From contig MU831833.1 of assembly GCA_029204225.1 (NCBI GenBank), forward strand, positions 1 to 64,000: DNA of 64,000 bases. Direction: 5' to 3'. This document shows positions 22,150 to 33,339 of this stretch, piece after piece. The notes beneath the pieces were generated by a model. The model was not told the DNA's origin. It did no database searches and saw only the letters and a list, made by a program, of their open reading frames with translations. Each line of letters opens with the position of its first letter. Position 1 is the stretch's first letter. Position numbers and translations under genes: made by a program. This stretch comes from Diphasiastrum complanatum (Eukaryota; Streptophyta; Lycopodiopsida; Lycopodiales; Lycopodiaceae).

Positions 22150-23320
22150 ACTACATACCTACACGTGTCATGGCCTCTCGAAATAGGAAGGCATAGACAT
22201 CTTCTTCCTCCTCATCCCATGCAGGAAGGTCAAGGACCTTCGTCACATCAATATCATCAGGGTTCACCTATGCATTGTGAAATTTCAAGAATCAAGAGTT
22301 AGGTATCAATCTAACTCATTATTCAAGCGGCAAGCCTCAAAATCAAATTTCAATGTTCAATAATCAATCACCACTCACCAGTGCACTGTTGAATGTCCAA
22401 ATTTCAAATTTGAAACTTGAAACTTGACAGTTGAATCTTAAAATTTGAAACTTAAGTACCAATTTATGATTCAGTAGTTTACCTGTAAGACCTCTCAAGA
22501 ACCTCTCATCTTGTCCAATAGGCATAGATTGTAGTGGACAAGATGTAATTGCATAGTGGAGAGCCTATTTCTCTTTTTCGTGTGGATAAGAGAAAAGGCA
22601 CTCCAGTTCCTCTCACAAGCTATTGTAGTGAAATCTTGTGAGAGGACGCAAGCTCATGTAGCCGGGGGGTACATCCCCCGTACTTCTCCACAATGTAGCT
22701 CTCTGTTGAGCAATCGGCCTCCCAAAAGTGAGACAACAATTAATGTATATCAAAAGCTCATCTCCCAACATCTTCTGCATATCGACATCAGGATAAACCC
22801 TCTTAATGTAATCATACCAACCGCCCTCCAGATCAATATCTGATTGCCAATCTACCCTCCTCCAAAAGGGATGTAAGATGTGGCCAACAACATGTAGTGG
22901 CTTGTGGAACCACTGCCATCTGGTTTGCCACTTTCCTTTTATCTCTTCAAGCTTATGTGAGTCAAAATGTAAAGTTTTAGAACAATTATCAATAGACTTG
23001 TGAATCATGATTGCATTAGAGATTAGAGTTAACAAAATTCAAAATACAAATAGAGCCTAGAAATCAAGATTCAAGATTCAAGATAATGGATTACAATTTG
23101 AATTTTACCTGTCTAGGCTCAACATGGTGCAACTATGCAATTGCTCACCCGTCTTCTCCACAAACTCATAGAGAAGGTCCTAAGTGGACCCTTCTCTGTC
23201 TGTGAGGCGCAAGATAGTGTGTACCACCTGTAGCCCAATAACAATGGACTCAGCCTCCTCCCAAAAGTGACCAGAGAGCATGATCCTCTCAAACCTCCAT
23301 ACCTCAATTCCCCCGAGATC
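22150..23320 (-). pseudogene. Decayed hAT transposase, C-terminal half, introns still visible
   Basis: Minus-strand pieces occur in the order of a hAT transposase. At 23320-23130: FWEEAESIVIGLQVVHTILRL, TDREGST and YEFVEKTGEQL. At 23000-22640: EEIKGKWQTRWQWFHKPLHV, HILHPFW and QKMLGDELLIYI. The dimerisation motif ACERNWSAFSLIHTKKRNRLS lies at about 22620-22550. A last exon follows acceptor GCATAG at 22265, reading VNPDDIDVTKVLDLPAWDEE. The domain order matches the large hAT element at 42582, but the sequence is clearly different, so this is another family. The N-terminus is replaced by copia RT sequence, and stops and frameshifts abound. Confidence 0.82.
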
Positions 23321-23790
23321 CTTCATCTCAAACCCTGCACTTAGTGACTTTTTCTCACTTTCAATGAGTTTGTCACAATTACCTGTAAAGAATAAGTCAT
23401 CCAAAAAATAGATTCCCAAGCAGCAAGAAATTTGTGCTCAACTGCCAGTTAGAATCTCTCAATCCATAAAGAATATAATACCCAAAGCATAGGGAAGAAA
23501 CTGGAGTACTCCAAAAAACACCAGCCAAGAAAATTGTCTTCAGTCTGTCGTGCCCAGGGTACTTGCTTAGACCAAATAGGATCCCATTCGTTCTCTATAA
23601 CAGAACCTTCAGGTACTCCAGGTACTCTATCTCAAATCCAATGACCAACCAGATAACAAAACTCAATTTTGCCTTCATGGACTTTGCGGGCTCTATAAGT
23701 TCCCAGTTCCAAACTTCAGAAGTGATATTCTTGACAACAGCATCCACTCAAATAGAGCTTACAGATGCACCAAATTTAAATAACCTCAGC
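23290..23790 (-). pseudogene. Copia RT fragment fused to the hAT relic
   Basis: The frame carries FLDDLFFTGN (the YVDD catalytic box) followed by KKSLSAGFEMKDLGGIE, standard copia RT sequence. It continues directly into hAT sequence (ERIMLSGHFWEEAES) with no stop, a chimeric junction near 23300. Upstream pieces (WNWELIEPAKSMKAKLSF at about 23730) are less certain. Confidence 0.7.
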
Positions 23791-24140
23791 TTCAGACATC
23801 AAACACGGTGGTCAAGTCAAGTGAGCTTCAAACCCCTACTCCTTTAGTTCCTCCCTTCAATCAACAGCAGCAGCATCATCATCATCACCCATCAACAGCT
23901 TCAATGAACTGCCTGGTCAGCTTATCAATGCCATTACAAAAACTGAAGGTAAGAGAACAATGTAGATGGATCTACTCTGATGATAGAACTTCCATCTGAG
24001 TTGCACCTCCAGAGTAGACGAAGACTCCACGACAGAGATTGATACTCCACAGGAAGATCAACATATGGTTCTAAACGAACAGCCTCTCCCTAATCTTATT
24101 ATCGGTTAGACAATCACAGATGCATGGCCAACATCATCCT
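23790..24140 (+). pseudogene. Copia integrase-RT linker fragment (low certainty)
   Basis: The plus strand reads LQTPTPLVPPFNQQQQHHHH, followed by PSTASMN and broken continuation. Proline, glutamine and histidine-rich spacers of this kind often separate integrase and RT in copia polyproteins. It is opposite in direction to the adjacent RT fragment. Confidence 0.4.
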
Positions 24141-25612
24141 AAGGTCGTAAGATGATATGGGCCTCGTCAATGCATGATTGTTGCAGTTTACTCTTATGGA
24201 GTAAGTATATAACAACATTGCTAGGGCTTTGTGGTCATCCCTTAACCAGACCATGTCTTGATTCTTCAGGATTCAAGAGAGATATGCCATAACAATTGAA
24301 TTGGATTTTTACGTGCGTTTTCCATCAGGCAAGTTCCTAATTCCTTCATTTTGTACAATCATCTGATTTAGCCTTCAGCATAAAAACAGGAATCCTATTC
24401 AGATTAGTAGATCCCCACTGATCTATGGCCAGTAGACTTCATGGAGAGCTATTTGACATCGAACTCCGAATATGTGATTCATCAAAGCGCTTTTGCTTAT
24501 CTTGTAATAACATAGCTGGGTATCCAAATTCTAAATAGGAGATCAAATATATGACGAGGAATAATTAACTTAATACTTTTTGTCTCCCTTTTCACAAGAA
24601 TAAGATCCAAAATGCACTCTCCTTAACAAGATTATCACATCAAAATAGAGATATAACACTTGGCAAAAAGGCCAACAATATTGGTGCACAATTCTCTATG
24701 TAAAGATAATCATAGAACCGCTCTAAAAAGCCAACTCTATAAAAGAGAAAACAGATTCTAGTGTGACGAATTTTCAAAAATGTAATTTGAAAATGGTAGG
24801 AAGATTCTTATTCTTCAAGAAAATAAATTCCCAACATGATTCTAAGGTGTAGACAACCGTAATTCATGCTAAAAACACAAATTTCAGATCTGTCCCTCTT
24901 TTAGAAATCACCCAAAAAGTTACACAAGATCCAGTAGGAATCCAATTCATCACTTAAATTTGCACCCATTAATGTTTGCAAGTATGGACAACAAATACAC
25001 ATAAATCAATCATAAATGACTTATGAAGGAAGAAGAATTGGAAAGAGCAGATTATTAAGCATGCTAAAGATTCAAAATGCACCCTATTCACCCAAAGTTT
25101 GAAGAAGAGAATAGCATCCAAGCTTTTGAAGAAAATCCAACACCCCACTAACTTGCAGCGCTGAAAAAATGGAAACCTGCTCACAAAGACAGCTAAATAC
25201 ACCTATTGTGCCATAGATTTTTCTCTTCTGGCTGGCTGGAAAATGAACCACAAATCTGAGAAAAAAGAGCGATAAAAAAAGTTTGAAAAACAATGACCTG
25301 CCAAAAGAAAACCAGCAACTAACATTGTTAGAAAAACATCCAAAATAGGTGAAAAATACGCCTATAGTGAAGGAGATTTGCGCCCAATCTGCCTAGAAAT
25401 ATGTGCCTCCTTGCTGCTTGGAAAATGTGCCAATAAATCTGCATCAAACCTGCTCACAGAGGCATTGTAAAGTGGGTCCAATCTACCTAAAAATGCACCC
25501 TTCAGAGACTCCATTGCCAAGAACAAAATCGCCCATCTGCCTACCTTCCAATATGCATAATAATCTTCAGAATGTAGAGGCTATGAGTGTTAATCATGCA
25601 GCCTATGAACCC
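24141..25612. other. Unassigned; possible leader of a minus-strand element
   Basis: It lies inside (left of) a minus-strand primer site, so part of it may be retroelement leader. No gag peptide is recognisable. Confidence 0.4.
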
Positions 25613-25624
25613 GCTCTAATACCA
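25613..25624 (-). promoter_or_regulatory. Primer-binding site, minus strand (tRNA-Met type, diverged)
   Basis: GCTCTAATACCA is the complement of TGGTATTAGAGC, one base from the usual plant site. It abuts an LTR end (TGTCGG on the plus strand). Confidence 0.7.
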
Positions 25625-25930
25625 TGTCGGGATTCAATGTGAACTAGAAGCGGAAACATTAACAATGAATTAAGTGATTAACGTTCTATGAACAATCACA
25701 TATTATGCATACAAGTGGAAGCAAAGTAGGATATCAATGGAGACAAATCTCTACACAAAGAATGCATGTACACAAGCATTGCTACTCTCTCTAGTCTCTT
25801 CAACCTCTTCAAGCTCTTCCTCCTCTCTTCAGCAGAAAGAGGGCGCCTATTTATACTGGTGGAGATAGAGAAATCCAAAGGCCAATGGTTCCCAATGTGG
25901 AATATCCAAAAGCCAACAGCCAACAGCCAA
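25625..25930 (-). repeat. 5' LTR fragment with TATA box, minus strand
   Basis: It starts TGTCGGGATTC on the plus strand beside the primer site. A good promoter box, GTATAAATAGG, occurs on the minus strand near 25850. Short CCAACAG repeats at about 25914-25936 mark its right end, where a gypsy gag fragment of opposite direction begins. The other LTR was not found. Confidence 0.65.
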
Positions 25931-25937
25931 CAGCCAT

Positions 25938-28075
25938 GTGTTACTTTGAATATTATTGTCGATTTGCTACCTTGCAAATGGGGACGAAACCCTTGGATGT
26001 CTATTTGCAAGACTTCCAAGAAGCTGCTTCGCGGTTTGTTAACTGCATTGACGGGGTTCTCCTCTACACTTTATTTTGGGCTTGCCCAAAGAGTATCAGT
26101 TAGAGGTCCGTCGTAATCAGCCACAAGTACTCATGATTTTTTTAATGCTAAATTGGTGCAAAAGCTACAGCTAGCAACCGCACCAAGTGACCACAAGTAC
26201 GTGATTAGGATGGCAGCAGGTGGGGAGCAGCAAGTCTGGGAATAATTTGTCCCCCATGTACCATTGAAGATTCAGAATTATGTAGATAGTTGTCTTTCCA
26301 TATTATGAATCTTGATATGGTAGAGTTAATCCTAGGTAAAAAATGGTTTTATGGTGGGAATGAGTCATTAAAGAAAGATTACGTAACTCATAGTTTATTT
26401 TTTTTGCATAATGGCTCAATGGTTCATCTTAAAGGTGATGAGTCTGAATTACCTTTTGTAACTGCTCATGAGGCTAATCAATGTTTGCTGGATTCTGAGT
26501 ATCGCTTGTATTTATGTTATTTGAAAGATCAATCTTACATAGATGCTTTTGTTACTCATAATTTCAATGTTGCTGTATCCTCTTTCCCTAAAGCATTGTC
26601 TTTTTCTAATGTTAATTTAAAATCAACACCTAAGGATAAGATCTTTAAAAGACTTAGGGAGGAATATAGTGATATATTCTCTAAGCAGTTGCATGAGAGT
26701 CTTCCCCCCTCTCGGGGAGTAGACCATCATATAGATCTTCTTGAAAGCTCTCTTGTATTGTTGTTTCCTTTCAGGATGAGCCCAAAGGAAGAAGATGAGG
26801 TTGCTAGGCAACATGAGGAGTTATTACGTAAGGGCCATATTCAACCCAGTAAGTCCCTTTGGGGAGCTCCTGTATTATTAACAGGCAAAAAAGACGGTGG
26901 TATTCGTCTTTGTGTCAATTATAAAAAGCTTAATATTATGACTATTAAGAACCGTTATCCCTTACCTCGGATGGACGACTTAATGGACCGATTGAATGGT
27001 GCAAGGTATTCACCAAATTGGACCTTAGGTCGGGGTACCATCGAATAAGAATCCACGAGGGGGATGTTTCCAAAACCAGTTTTCGTTCTAGGTATGACCA
27101 TTACGAATTTTTAGTTTTACTTGTTGGTCTAACTAATACCCCAGCAACCTTCCAACAAATGATGAATGATATCCTCCGTCCTTATCTAGGAAAGTTTCTG
27201 GTGGTATTTTTGGACGATTTTTTATTTATAGTAAGACTCTTGAGGAGCATGAAGCGCATTTGCGTACGGTCTTAGATATTCTAAGACAGGCAAAGCTCTA
27301 TGCTAAGGAGTCTTAAGTGTGAGTTTTTCCAAACAAGACTCAAATACTTGCGACATCGTTTTTTATCGAGGTCTTGAGATCGATTATGATAAGGTCCAGA
27401 AAGTTCGTGATTGGCCTATCCTGAAAACCATAAGGGAAGTTCATTCTTTTTTAGGCTTCACAGGGTTTTTCCATAAATTCATTAAAGATTAATGCTTTAT
27501 TTGCATTACCTCTAACAAATCTTCTTAAGGGAGTGAAGAAAGCAAAAAAGAAAACTAAACAGGGTAATAAGAAGAAAGCCGGAAGGCGTTCAAAAATCCA
27601 TCCACCTGTTATTTGGACCGATGAACTTAATCAAAGCTTTGAGGCTTTGAAGATGTTAGTGTCGACCGCCCCTATCTTACACATAGTGGACCCTAGCAAA
27701 CTTTTCCTGGTGGAAACAAATGCTAGTGACTATGCGGTGGGTGCAATCCTTTACCAGGATGGTAGATTAGTGGCTTTCGAAAGCAAGAAGTTGGATCCAA
27801 CTCAAAGTGTTTAAAGGAACAACTTCGTGGAAAGGGTAACCTGATTCCAACAGATGATCTAGTGTTATTGGAGGATTTGACTGCTTTTGTACCCCATGAA
27901 CGGGACAGGATCATGGATACCATACGTCATCAGCTGAGAAATCGTTTGATTTCTGAACATCTGATTCGTTGGAAAGGTAAGTCAGACGATGATGACACCT
28001 GGGAGAAGGAAGACGATTTGAGACTTAGATTCCTTGGTTTTCTCCCACAGAAGGAAGTTTTTATGGGGGAGGAAA
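25938..28075 (+). pseudogene. Ty3/gypsy (chromodomain) relic: gag piece, RT, RNase H, chromodomain
   Basis: A gag scrap (TKPLDVYLQDFQEAASRFVN) lies at about 25990. The protease-RT region 26290-27048 includes [41 protein letters not shown] and [16 protein letters not shown] frameshift near 27018 leads to [26 protein letters not shown] and [10 protein letters not shown], the catalytic box as FLDD. RNase H (27533-27814) has DASDYAVGAILYQD in a broken form. The integrase is deleted. A chromodomain remnant (EHLIRWKGKSDDDDTWEKED, about 27955-28015) precedes the polypurine tract TATGGGGGAGGAAA at 28062-28075. Confidence 0.9.
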
Positions 28076-28530
28076 TGTTATGTACCATAATGGTACGCCC
28101 TTCAATGATGGCCTCGTAAGGGGCGTGACGCAGGTCTGGCATTATTGACATGTTTTGGTGCCACCGTCACCATCCTAGGTGGTCACGTGTCGCCGACGGG
28201 ACCGTGCTCGATGGGACCCACTAAGCTATGCCTATATAGTGGTGAGGGCTTCCCCTTTGCCATTCACTCAATCTACCCGCGAGTTGATGGATGGAGAGCG
28301 TGTGTAGTAGCCAGGATGTATCTCCAGGCCAGGAGATGTGTGCTAGGGAGAGCCAAGGGCGATGGCTAGTGGTATGGGACATTGGTTATCGTCGAAGGCT
28401 TGACTAGGCATGAGGATGTCAATAGCTCCAGTGCATGGGGGTGGGTCGGATGACCCTATGGATGGGCGGATACGGTGCGTCGTCACTGGTATGGGGTGTC
28501 AACCTTCGAGGCAATCGAAGATATAGGGAG

Positions 28531-28533
<3 letters not shown>
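28076..28533 (+). repeat. 3' LTR of the gypsy relic
   Basis: It starts TGTTATGTACC directly after the polypurine tract and runs to GGGAGTTGTG, where it merges with a TG/AG microsatellite. The inverted copy at 31147-31618 matches along its length (for example CACCATCCTAGGTGGTCACG), so both LTRs belong to one family. Confidence 0.9.
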
Positions 28534-28600
<67 letters not shown>

Positions 28601-28601
28601 A
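28532..28601. repeat. (TG)n(AG)n microsatellite at the LTR end
   Basis: About 43 bases of TG followed by about 27 bases of AG. The LTR's last bases are absorbed into the TG tract, so the tract either was the insertion target or grew from the LTR end. Confidence 0.95.
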
Positions 28602-28769
28602 TTTTAAAAGATTGTAAACTATAATTTCCTAGGATTTGAGCTTTGAAGTTTGGCTAATTCAAGATTCAGAGTTTGGGAGTTGGTGAGTGGGATCAATGGT
28701 TAGGACACAGGACCCCGCGTATGATCATGTAGTGGTACAACAATTTACCACCTATGGGAGCTCAGGGTT

Positions 28770-29283
28770 GAGATACCTACAGGAAGGTGGGAAAGCATCT
28801 TTATGGATTTTCTTGTTGGGCTACCCAATACCCAAACGGGATTAAATTCCGTTATGGTAGTGGTAGATAGGTTTTCCAAGATGGCTCACTTCATCGCAAC
28901 GACCAAGAAGGTCACAACTCCGCAAGTTGCTGAGTTGTTTATTCAGAATATTGTTAGGTTGCATGGCCTTCCGAAGTCCATTGTGTCTGACAAGGATCCC
29001 AAGTTTATGGGAAATTTTTGGATTGAGGTGTTCGCCAAGCTAGGAACACAGTTGCGGATGAGTGGCTCTGAGCATCCTCAGACGGATGGTCAGACAGAGC
29101 GAGTGAACCAGATCTTGGAAGATATGCTTAGGGCATATGTTAGTAGTACGCAAACAGATTGGGTCAAGCATTTACTGCTATTGGAGTTCGCGTACAATGA
29201 TAAGAGACATGCGTCCACTAAATTGAGTCCATTTGAGCTCAATTATGGTTTCAGGCCACTCAGTCTTGCAACCATGTCGAGAT
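28770..29283 (+). pseudogene. Gypsy integrase catalytic core fragment
   Basis: The frame reads from GRWESIFMDFLVGLPNTQTG through VVVDRFSKMAHFI, LPKSIVSDKDPKFMGNFW and SEHPQTDGQTERVNQILED to HASTKLSPFELNYGFRP. The three catalytic acidic positions (MDF, DKDPKF, TERVNQILED) are present. It stops abruptly near 29283, where the sequence becomes the inverted gag of another copy. No frameshift is seen across about 170 residues, but both flanking domains are missing. Confidence 0.92.
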
Positions 29284-29435
29284 TGGGACATAGCCGGCAT
29301 TTCGGCCTCCACCCGTTCATGCTTAGACCCCATGTTGACAATCTGTTGTTGCAACAGATTTATCGCACACGCCATTTCCTCCATATCAACCCCTGCAGGG
29401 CTTGGAGCTTGAGTGACATCCATAGGAGTCTCCAT
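29284..29435 (-). pseudogene. Start of a minus-strand gypsy gag
   Basis: METPMDVTQAPSPAGVDMEE followed by a coiled coil (INLLQQQIVNM) resembles the gag start of the gypsy element at 12940. Its leader, primer site and LTR follow to the right, up to 31618. The frame is cut at about 29284, where it meets the integrase fragment head to head. Confidence 0.7.
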
Positions 29436-29678
29436 GGAAAAGGTAAGGCGTAGGAAAAAAACTAGAGAAAAAACGGGGAGCAACGGCAAACTGACAACTA
29501 AAGCTCAAAAGACCAAGAAAATGGGCTAACTTGAGCTTAGGGAGCACAAATAAGTAACTTAAAAAAGTGGGGTAAAAGAATGAGAACGTACAATCCTTTA
29601 TCCCCTCCCCTAAGCTCCTCCCCTTCCTCCATGCGAAAAGGATAAGTGAGGCCCAAGAACAGCTTCATTTGTCCATTC

Positions 29679-30180
29679 TGTTGGAATGTAAATGGAATTG
29701 CTTACATTACCATAGGTTACTTTGACCCAAAAGGTCGAGAGTTGTGTAACCATGGTCATTTATTATATTAGGCCTAATAAACTCAGAGTTAGCTAAGTTA
29801 GTATGAAATTAACTTGGTAGGGACTCATGGGTCCACTAGGCCTAATTGTGACATTAAGTACCCCAACTTGACATATTGGAGGTACCTTATTCTTTCTATG
29901 TAACTTATAGAAAGTTGGATAGTCAATAGTCAAGTAGTTGGACAGCCAATAGTCAAGTAGTTGGATAGCCAATAGTCATGAAGTTAGATAGTCATCTTGG
30001 ACTATATATATGTGTGCATCCCATTTGTATAAGACACTTTTGTAAGCAATACTGACTATTCTCCTTGGCTGTCCACAAGTTTGTACAAGAGGGTTTCTAG
30101 CCATCTCTCTCTTTCTTTTGAGAATGCTTTGTGTGATTGAATAGTTAAGATCCTGGATCCTTAGGCTTCTATTTCCTACA
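29679..30180 (+). repeat. Solo-like copia LTR (502 bp) in the gypsy leader
   Basis: It starts TGTTGGAATG and ends TTCCTACA. It matches 38491-38946 (inverted) over its length and 1162-1412 over the last part. No polypurine tract or primer site flanks it, so it looks like a solo LTR. Flanking 5-mers (CATTC and ACTTC) agree only partly. Degenerate GTTGGATAG(T/C)CAATAGTCA units repeat four to five times at about 29913-29990. A TATATATA box lies at about 30003. Confidence 0.85.
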
Positions 30181-31132
30181 ACTTCTAGAGTTTCCCTACC
30201 ATGTGGGACCACAAAAAGGTGCCACATGGCCCATGGACTCCAAAAGGATATTAAATTTAATCAAGGCTCCTCTCTCACCTCCCTTCTCCTACGTACCACA
30301 ACTCCTCTCCAAGGCTTTGGAGATTTGCAAGTACATAGAGGAAGGAGTAGTACGAACTACAAGGACAGAGCTTCAAGGAATAGCTTAGGTCAATCTTTTA
30401 AACAAAGATTCAAAACCTCCTTCGAGATTTTCAACTAAGAGTAAATAGTTTCAACTTAGAAATTAAGTTCAAACTTAGAGTTTAAGTTTTAAAACATCTA
30501 ACCAAGCTTTTCTTTCAAAGCCTTGGGAGTTAGAAGACAAGTGGGGCCGTGGGGAACCTCCCGTCCCCTAGCTGTCACGTCAAGAGTAGCAAAAAATAAG
30601 TGGGGAGGTACGACCTCCCCCCCCCCCTTTTGAATAAACAAATAACAGGTGCCTGCAGTCGCGCGCTGGCGGTAGGGGGCCTCCCCCCCCCCGATCCGTA
30701 CCAGCAAGTACCAACGCGCTGGTACTGATCTCAGGCTCTGTTTTTTCTTCCTTTTTATTTTTAATATACAAAAGAATGGGGGGTTTAGGAGATGAAACAA
30801 GTTAAAATGAATTACAACTCCTTTTACACACAAGGTTTAATAGGAGTCTTTTCATTAAGCACACTTCAAAAGAAAGTGACACCATTTCTTTGAAAGAAAT
30901 AAACTATATAAAGCTTAAGGTTACAAAAGGAGTTTAAGCTGAATTTTCTCTTCTTATAAAAACCAGAAAACTGAAGGTTTAAATAAGAACTAAGGCAATG
31001 TGGACAACCTGTTTAAAAGAAAACAAGTTTTCCGTCCCACAAGCAAAAAGATCCAACCTTCTCAAGAATAAACTTGAAACAAAGGTTATAGAGCATAACT
31101 TTACAGCGACAACCAAAAGAACTTTCTCGGCA
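30181..31132 (-). other. Gypsy leader region, no coding sequence
   Basis: It lies between the minus-strand gag start and its primer site and so represents the long leader of that element, interrupted by the solo LTR. It includes C-runs of 10-13 bases at about 30620 and 30684. Confidence 0.6.
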
Positions 31133-31144
31133 GCTCTGATACCA
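31133..31144 (-). promoter_or_regulatory. Primer-binding site, minus strand (tRNA-Met type)
   Basis: GCTCTGATACCA is the exact complement of TGGTATCAGAGC, two bases from the LTR end. Confidence 0.9.
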
Positions 31145-31146
31145 AA

Positions 31147-31615
31147 TGTTATAACTCCCTAGATCTCTGATTGCCTTGAAGATTGACACACACCCCATAC
31201 CAGTGACGACGCATCGTATCTGCCCATCCATAGGGTCATTGCCGACCCACCCCATGCACCGGAGCTATCGACATCCTCATGCCTAGTCAAGCCTCCGACA
31301 ATAACTAGTGTCCCATACCACCAACCATCGCCCTTGGCTCCCCCTAGTAGCACACATCTCTTGGCCTAGAGATACATCCTGGCTATTGCACGTGCTCTCC
31401 ATCCACCAACTCCCGGATAGACTGAGTAAATGGCAAAGGGGAAGCCCCCACCACTATATAGGCAAAGCTTAGTGGGTCCCATCAAGCACGGTCCCGCCGG
31501 CGACACGTGACCACCTAGGATGGTGACACGTGGAACCAAAACATGTTGATAACGCCAGACCTGCATCATGCCCCCTTGCAAGGCCGTCACTGAAGGGCGT
31601 ACCATTACGGTACAT

Positions 31616-31618
<3 letters not shown>
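31147..31618 (-). repeat. 5' LTR of the minus-strand gypsy relic
   Basis: It is an inverted copy of 28076-28533. Its outer end (TACATAAC) runs straight into a 76-bp TC tract. Confidence 0.9.

Positions 31619-31694
<76 letters not shown>
31619..31694. repeat. (TC)n microsatellite
   Basis: A pure 76-base TC tract adjoining the outer LTR end. It gives long RERERE or LSLSLS chance ORFs that are not genes. Confidence 0.97.
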
Positions 31695-31696
<2 letters not shown>

Positions 31697-31749
31697 GGTC
31701 ACCATCCCTCATTCCACTGATATCACACTTAGAGGTCATTCCCACTACT

Positions 31750-32830
31750 CTCTCTAATCACTCCTTTTTATCCTTCCATCTAGGTTCTGTCCCAACTCCA
31801 TGAACCTCACCTCGTTCCTCCATCGACCGTGCTCCCAAATACACCTTCGCTCACCCTTACATCGAGACTTACCAAGAAGCCCTTGCCTCTTTACTCCATC
31901 ACTTCCCGCACAATAGCACATTAGGGTCCCACCTCACTTCATATAGCCGCCTCGGTTTCCTTTCCATCCACACCCCACCGTCATGCAATCACACCAGCTC
32001 GTCTTGTCGGTCTCCGTGGTTTGATGATGAGTGTCATCCACTACACCTTCGTGTTACACATGCACGTACACATGATCCACTTATTCTCTCCACTATTCGT
32101 CATCTCTTCATCGTACACTCCGCCGAAAAAAGCGCGCCTACAAAGAGCAAAAAAGGAGAAGCCTCGATGCTTCCCTATTTAGTTCCTCTACTGGCGCTTT
32201 TTCGCATGCATTTATCCCTCACGCTCCACCCCCTCTTCTTGACGACCTACATGTCTGGTCCACCTATGCTACCTCACTCTACACCATACCTACTGACTCG
32301 CCCATTTCCATCTCCCCTCGTCCCAGTGAATTCACCTTCTTCATCTCTGAAATGGTCACTAAGGCCATAAAGAGAATGAAGACCCACCACACTAGAGACA
32401 GAAGACCTTGAATCAGAACTTCTAATCCATGCTACAGATCTACTCTCACCCACTCTAGCCACTCTGCTTAATCGTGCTGTCGTCTCGGGCTTCCCCCACT
32501 CCTAGTGTACTAATATCATCCATCCCATCCACAAAAATGGTGACCCCATGAATGTTGGTAACTACCATACTATCATGACTAGCCATGTCATAGCGAAACT
32601 TTATGGTACTATACTTCAGTCGGCAATCGTCTTTGAGAGGGTGAGACCAAGAGACTACATGCATTGGGCCAAGCTGGCTTTTGTGCACACCATTCTACCA
32701 CATATCATGTCTTCACTCTTCGAGCTATCATTGAGGAGGCCAGGCATAGGAGACAGAGGGTTTACTATTGCTTTGTTGACTTTAGGAAAGCCTTTGATTA
32801 TGTTTTCTCCACCTATGCCTTACACCACAT
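31750..32830 (+). pseudogene. LINE ORF2 relic (endonuclease-RT linker and RT start)
   Basis: At about 32017 the frame reads PWFDDECHPLRLRVTHAR, the usual linker signature of plant LINEs. Further on are NIIHPIHKNGDPMNVGNYHT (RT block: xPIxKxGDxxxxxNYR) and, in another frame from 32664, GQAGF, YHVFTLRAIIEEARHRR and VYYCFVDFRKAFD, which carries the first catalytic aspartate of the RT. Multiple frameshifts and a stop make it dead. The YADD part is not present. A 3' part of such a LINE occurs at 17365-17877. Confidence 0.85.
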
Positions 32831-32837
32831 GAAACAC

Positions 32838-32976
32838 TTGCATGCTTCTTCAGAAGATATACCCACATCTTCCTAGTATAATCATCAACAAACACCATGA
32901 AATAACTTGTTTTACCAAAAGACTATGTTCTCATAGGACCACACAGATATGTATGAACAAGTTCTAGAACATTTCA
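32838..32976 (-). pseudogene. Copia integrase fragment, downstream side of a gypsy insertion
   Basis: The minus strand reads LELVHTYLCGPMRT, a stop, then SFGKTSYFMVFVDDYTRKMW and VYLLKK: the start of a copia integrase core with the first catalytic aspartate changed (TYL instead of TDL). Its upstream part lies at 35207-35546, across the gypsy element. Confidence 0.85.
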
Positions 32977-32980
32977 GTTA

Positions 32981-33327
32981 TGGACTTGGCTCATTACATT
33001 CGTCGCGTCCATTCATTTATTCATGCATTAGGAGGCCTAAGGGCCCTTTTTTATTCATATACTGGCCTTGGGCCCTATTTGGTCATATTTTTAGGACTTG
33101 GTCACGTTGATTTGGAGTAGGGGTTCTCCTATTGGATGGGCGCACTATTTTCCCTCCAAATCCTTTTTCCCTCCCTTTTTTGAATCCTCTATTTGATTCA
33201 GGGAGAGGGTATATGTAGGGCAGCATTGTATTCCTTTATTCAGTTTATGATGATTGCTTCTCTTTAGCCTCCTTAAGCATTCTCTCTTCCTGCTTTCTAG
33301 CTTAAGTCCTGCTTTCTAGCATAGCTA
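32981..33327 (+). repeat. Left LTR of the gypsy deletion derivative
   Basis: It starts TGGACTTGGCTC and ends CTAGCATAGCTA, lacking a canonical CA end. Differences from the right copy are a few substitutions and short indels. Confidence 0.88.
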
Positions 33328-33339
33328 CACAATCTCTCA

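Noticed and set aside
29679-30180. Clear target duplication around the copia LTR
   Set aside because: The flanking 5-mers CATTC and ACTTC agree only partly, so I do not claim a duplication.
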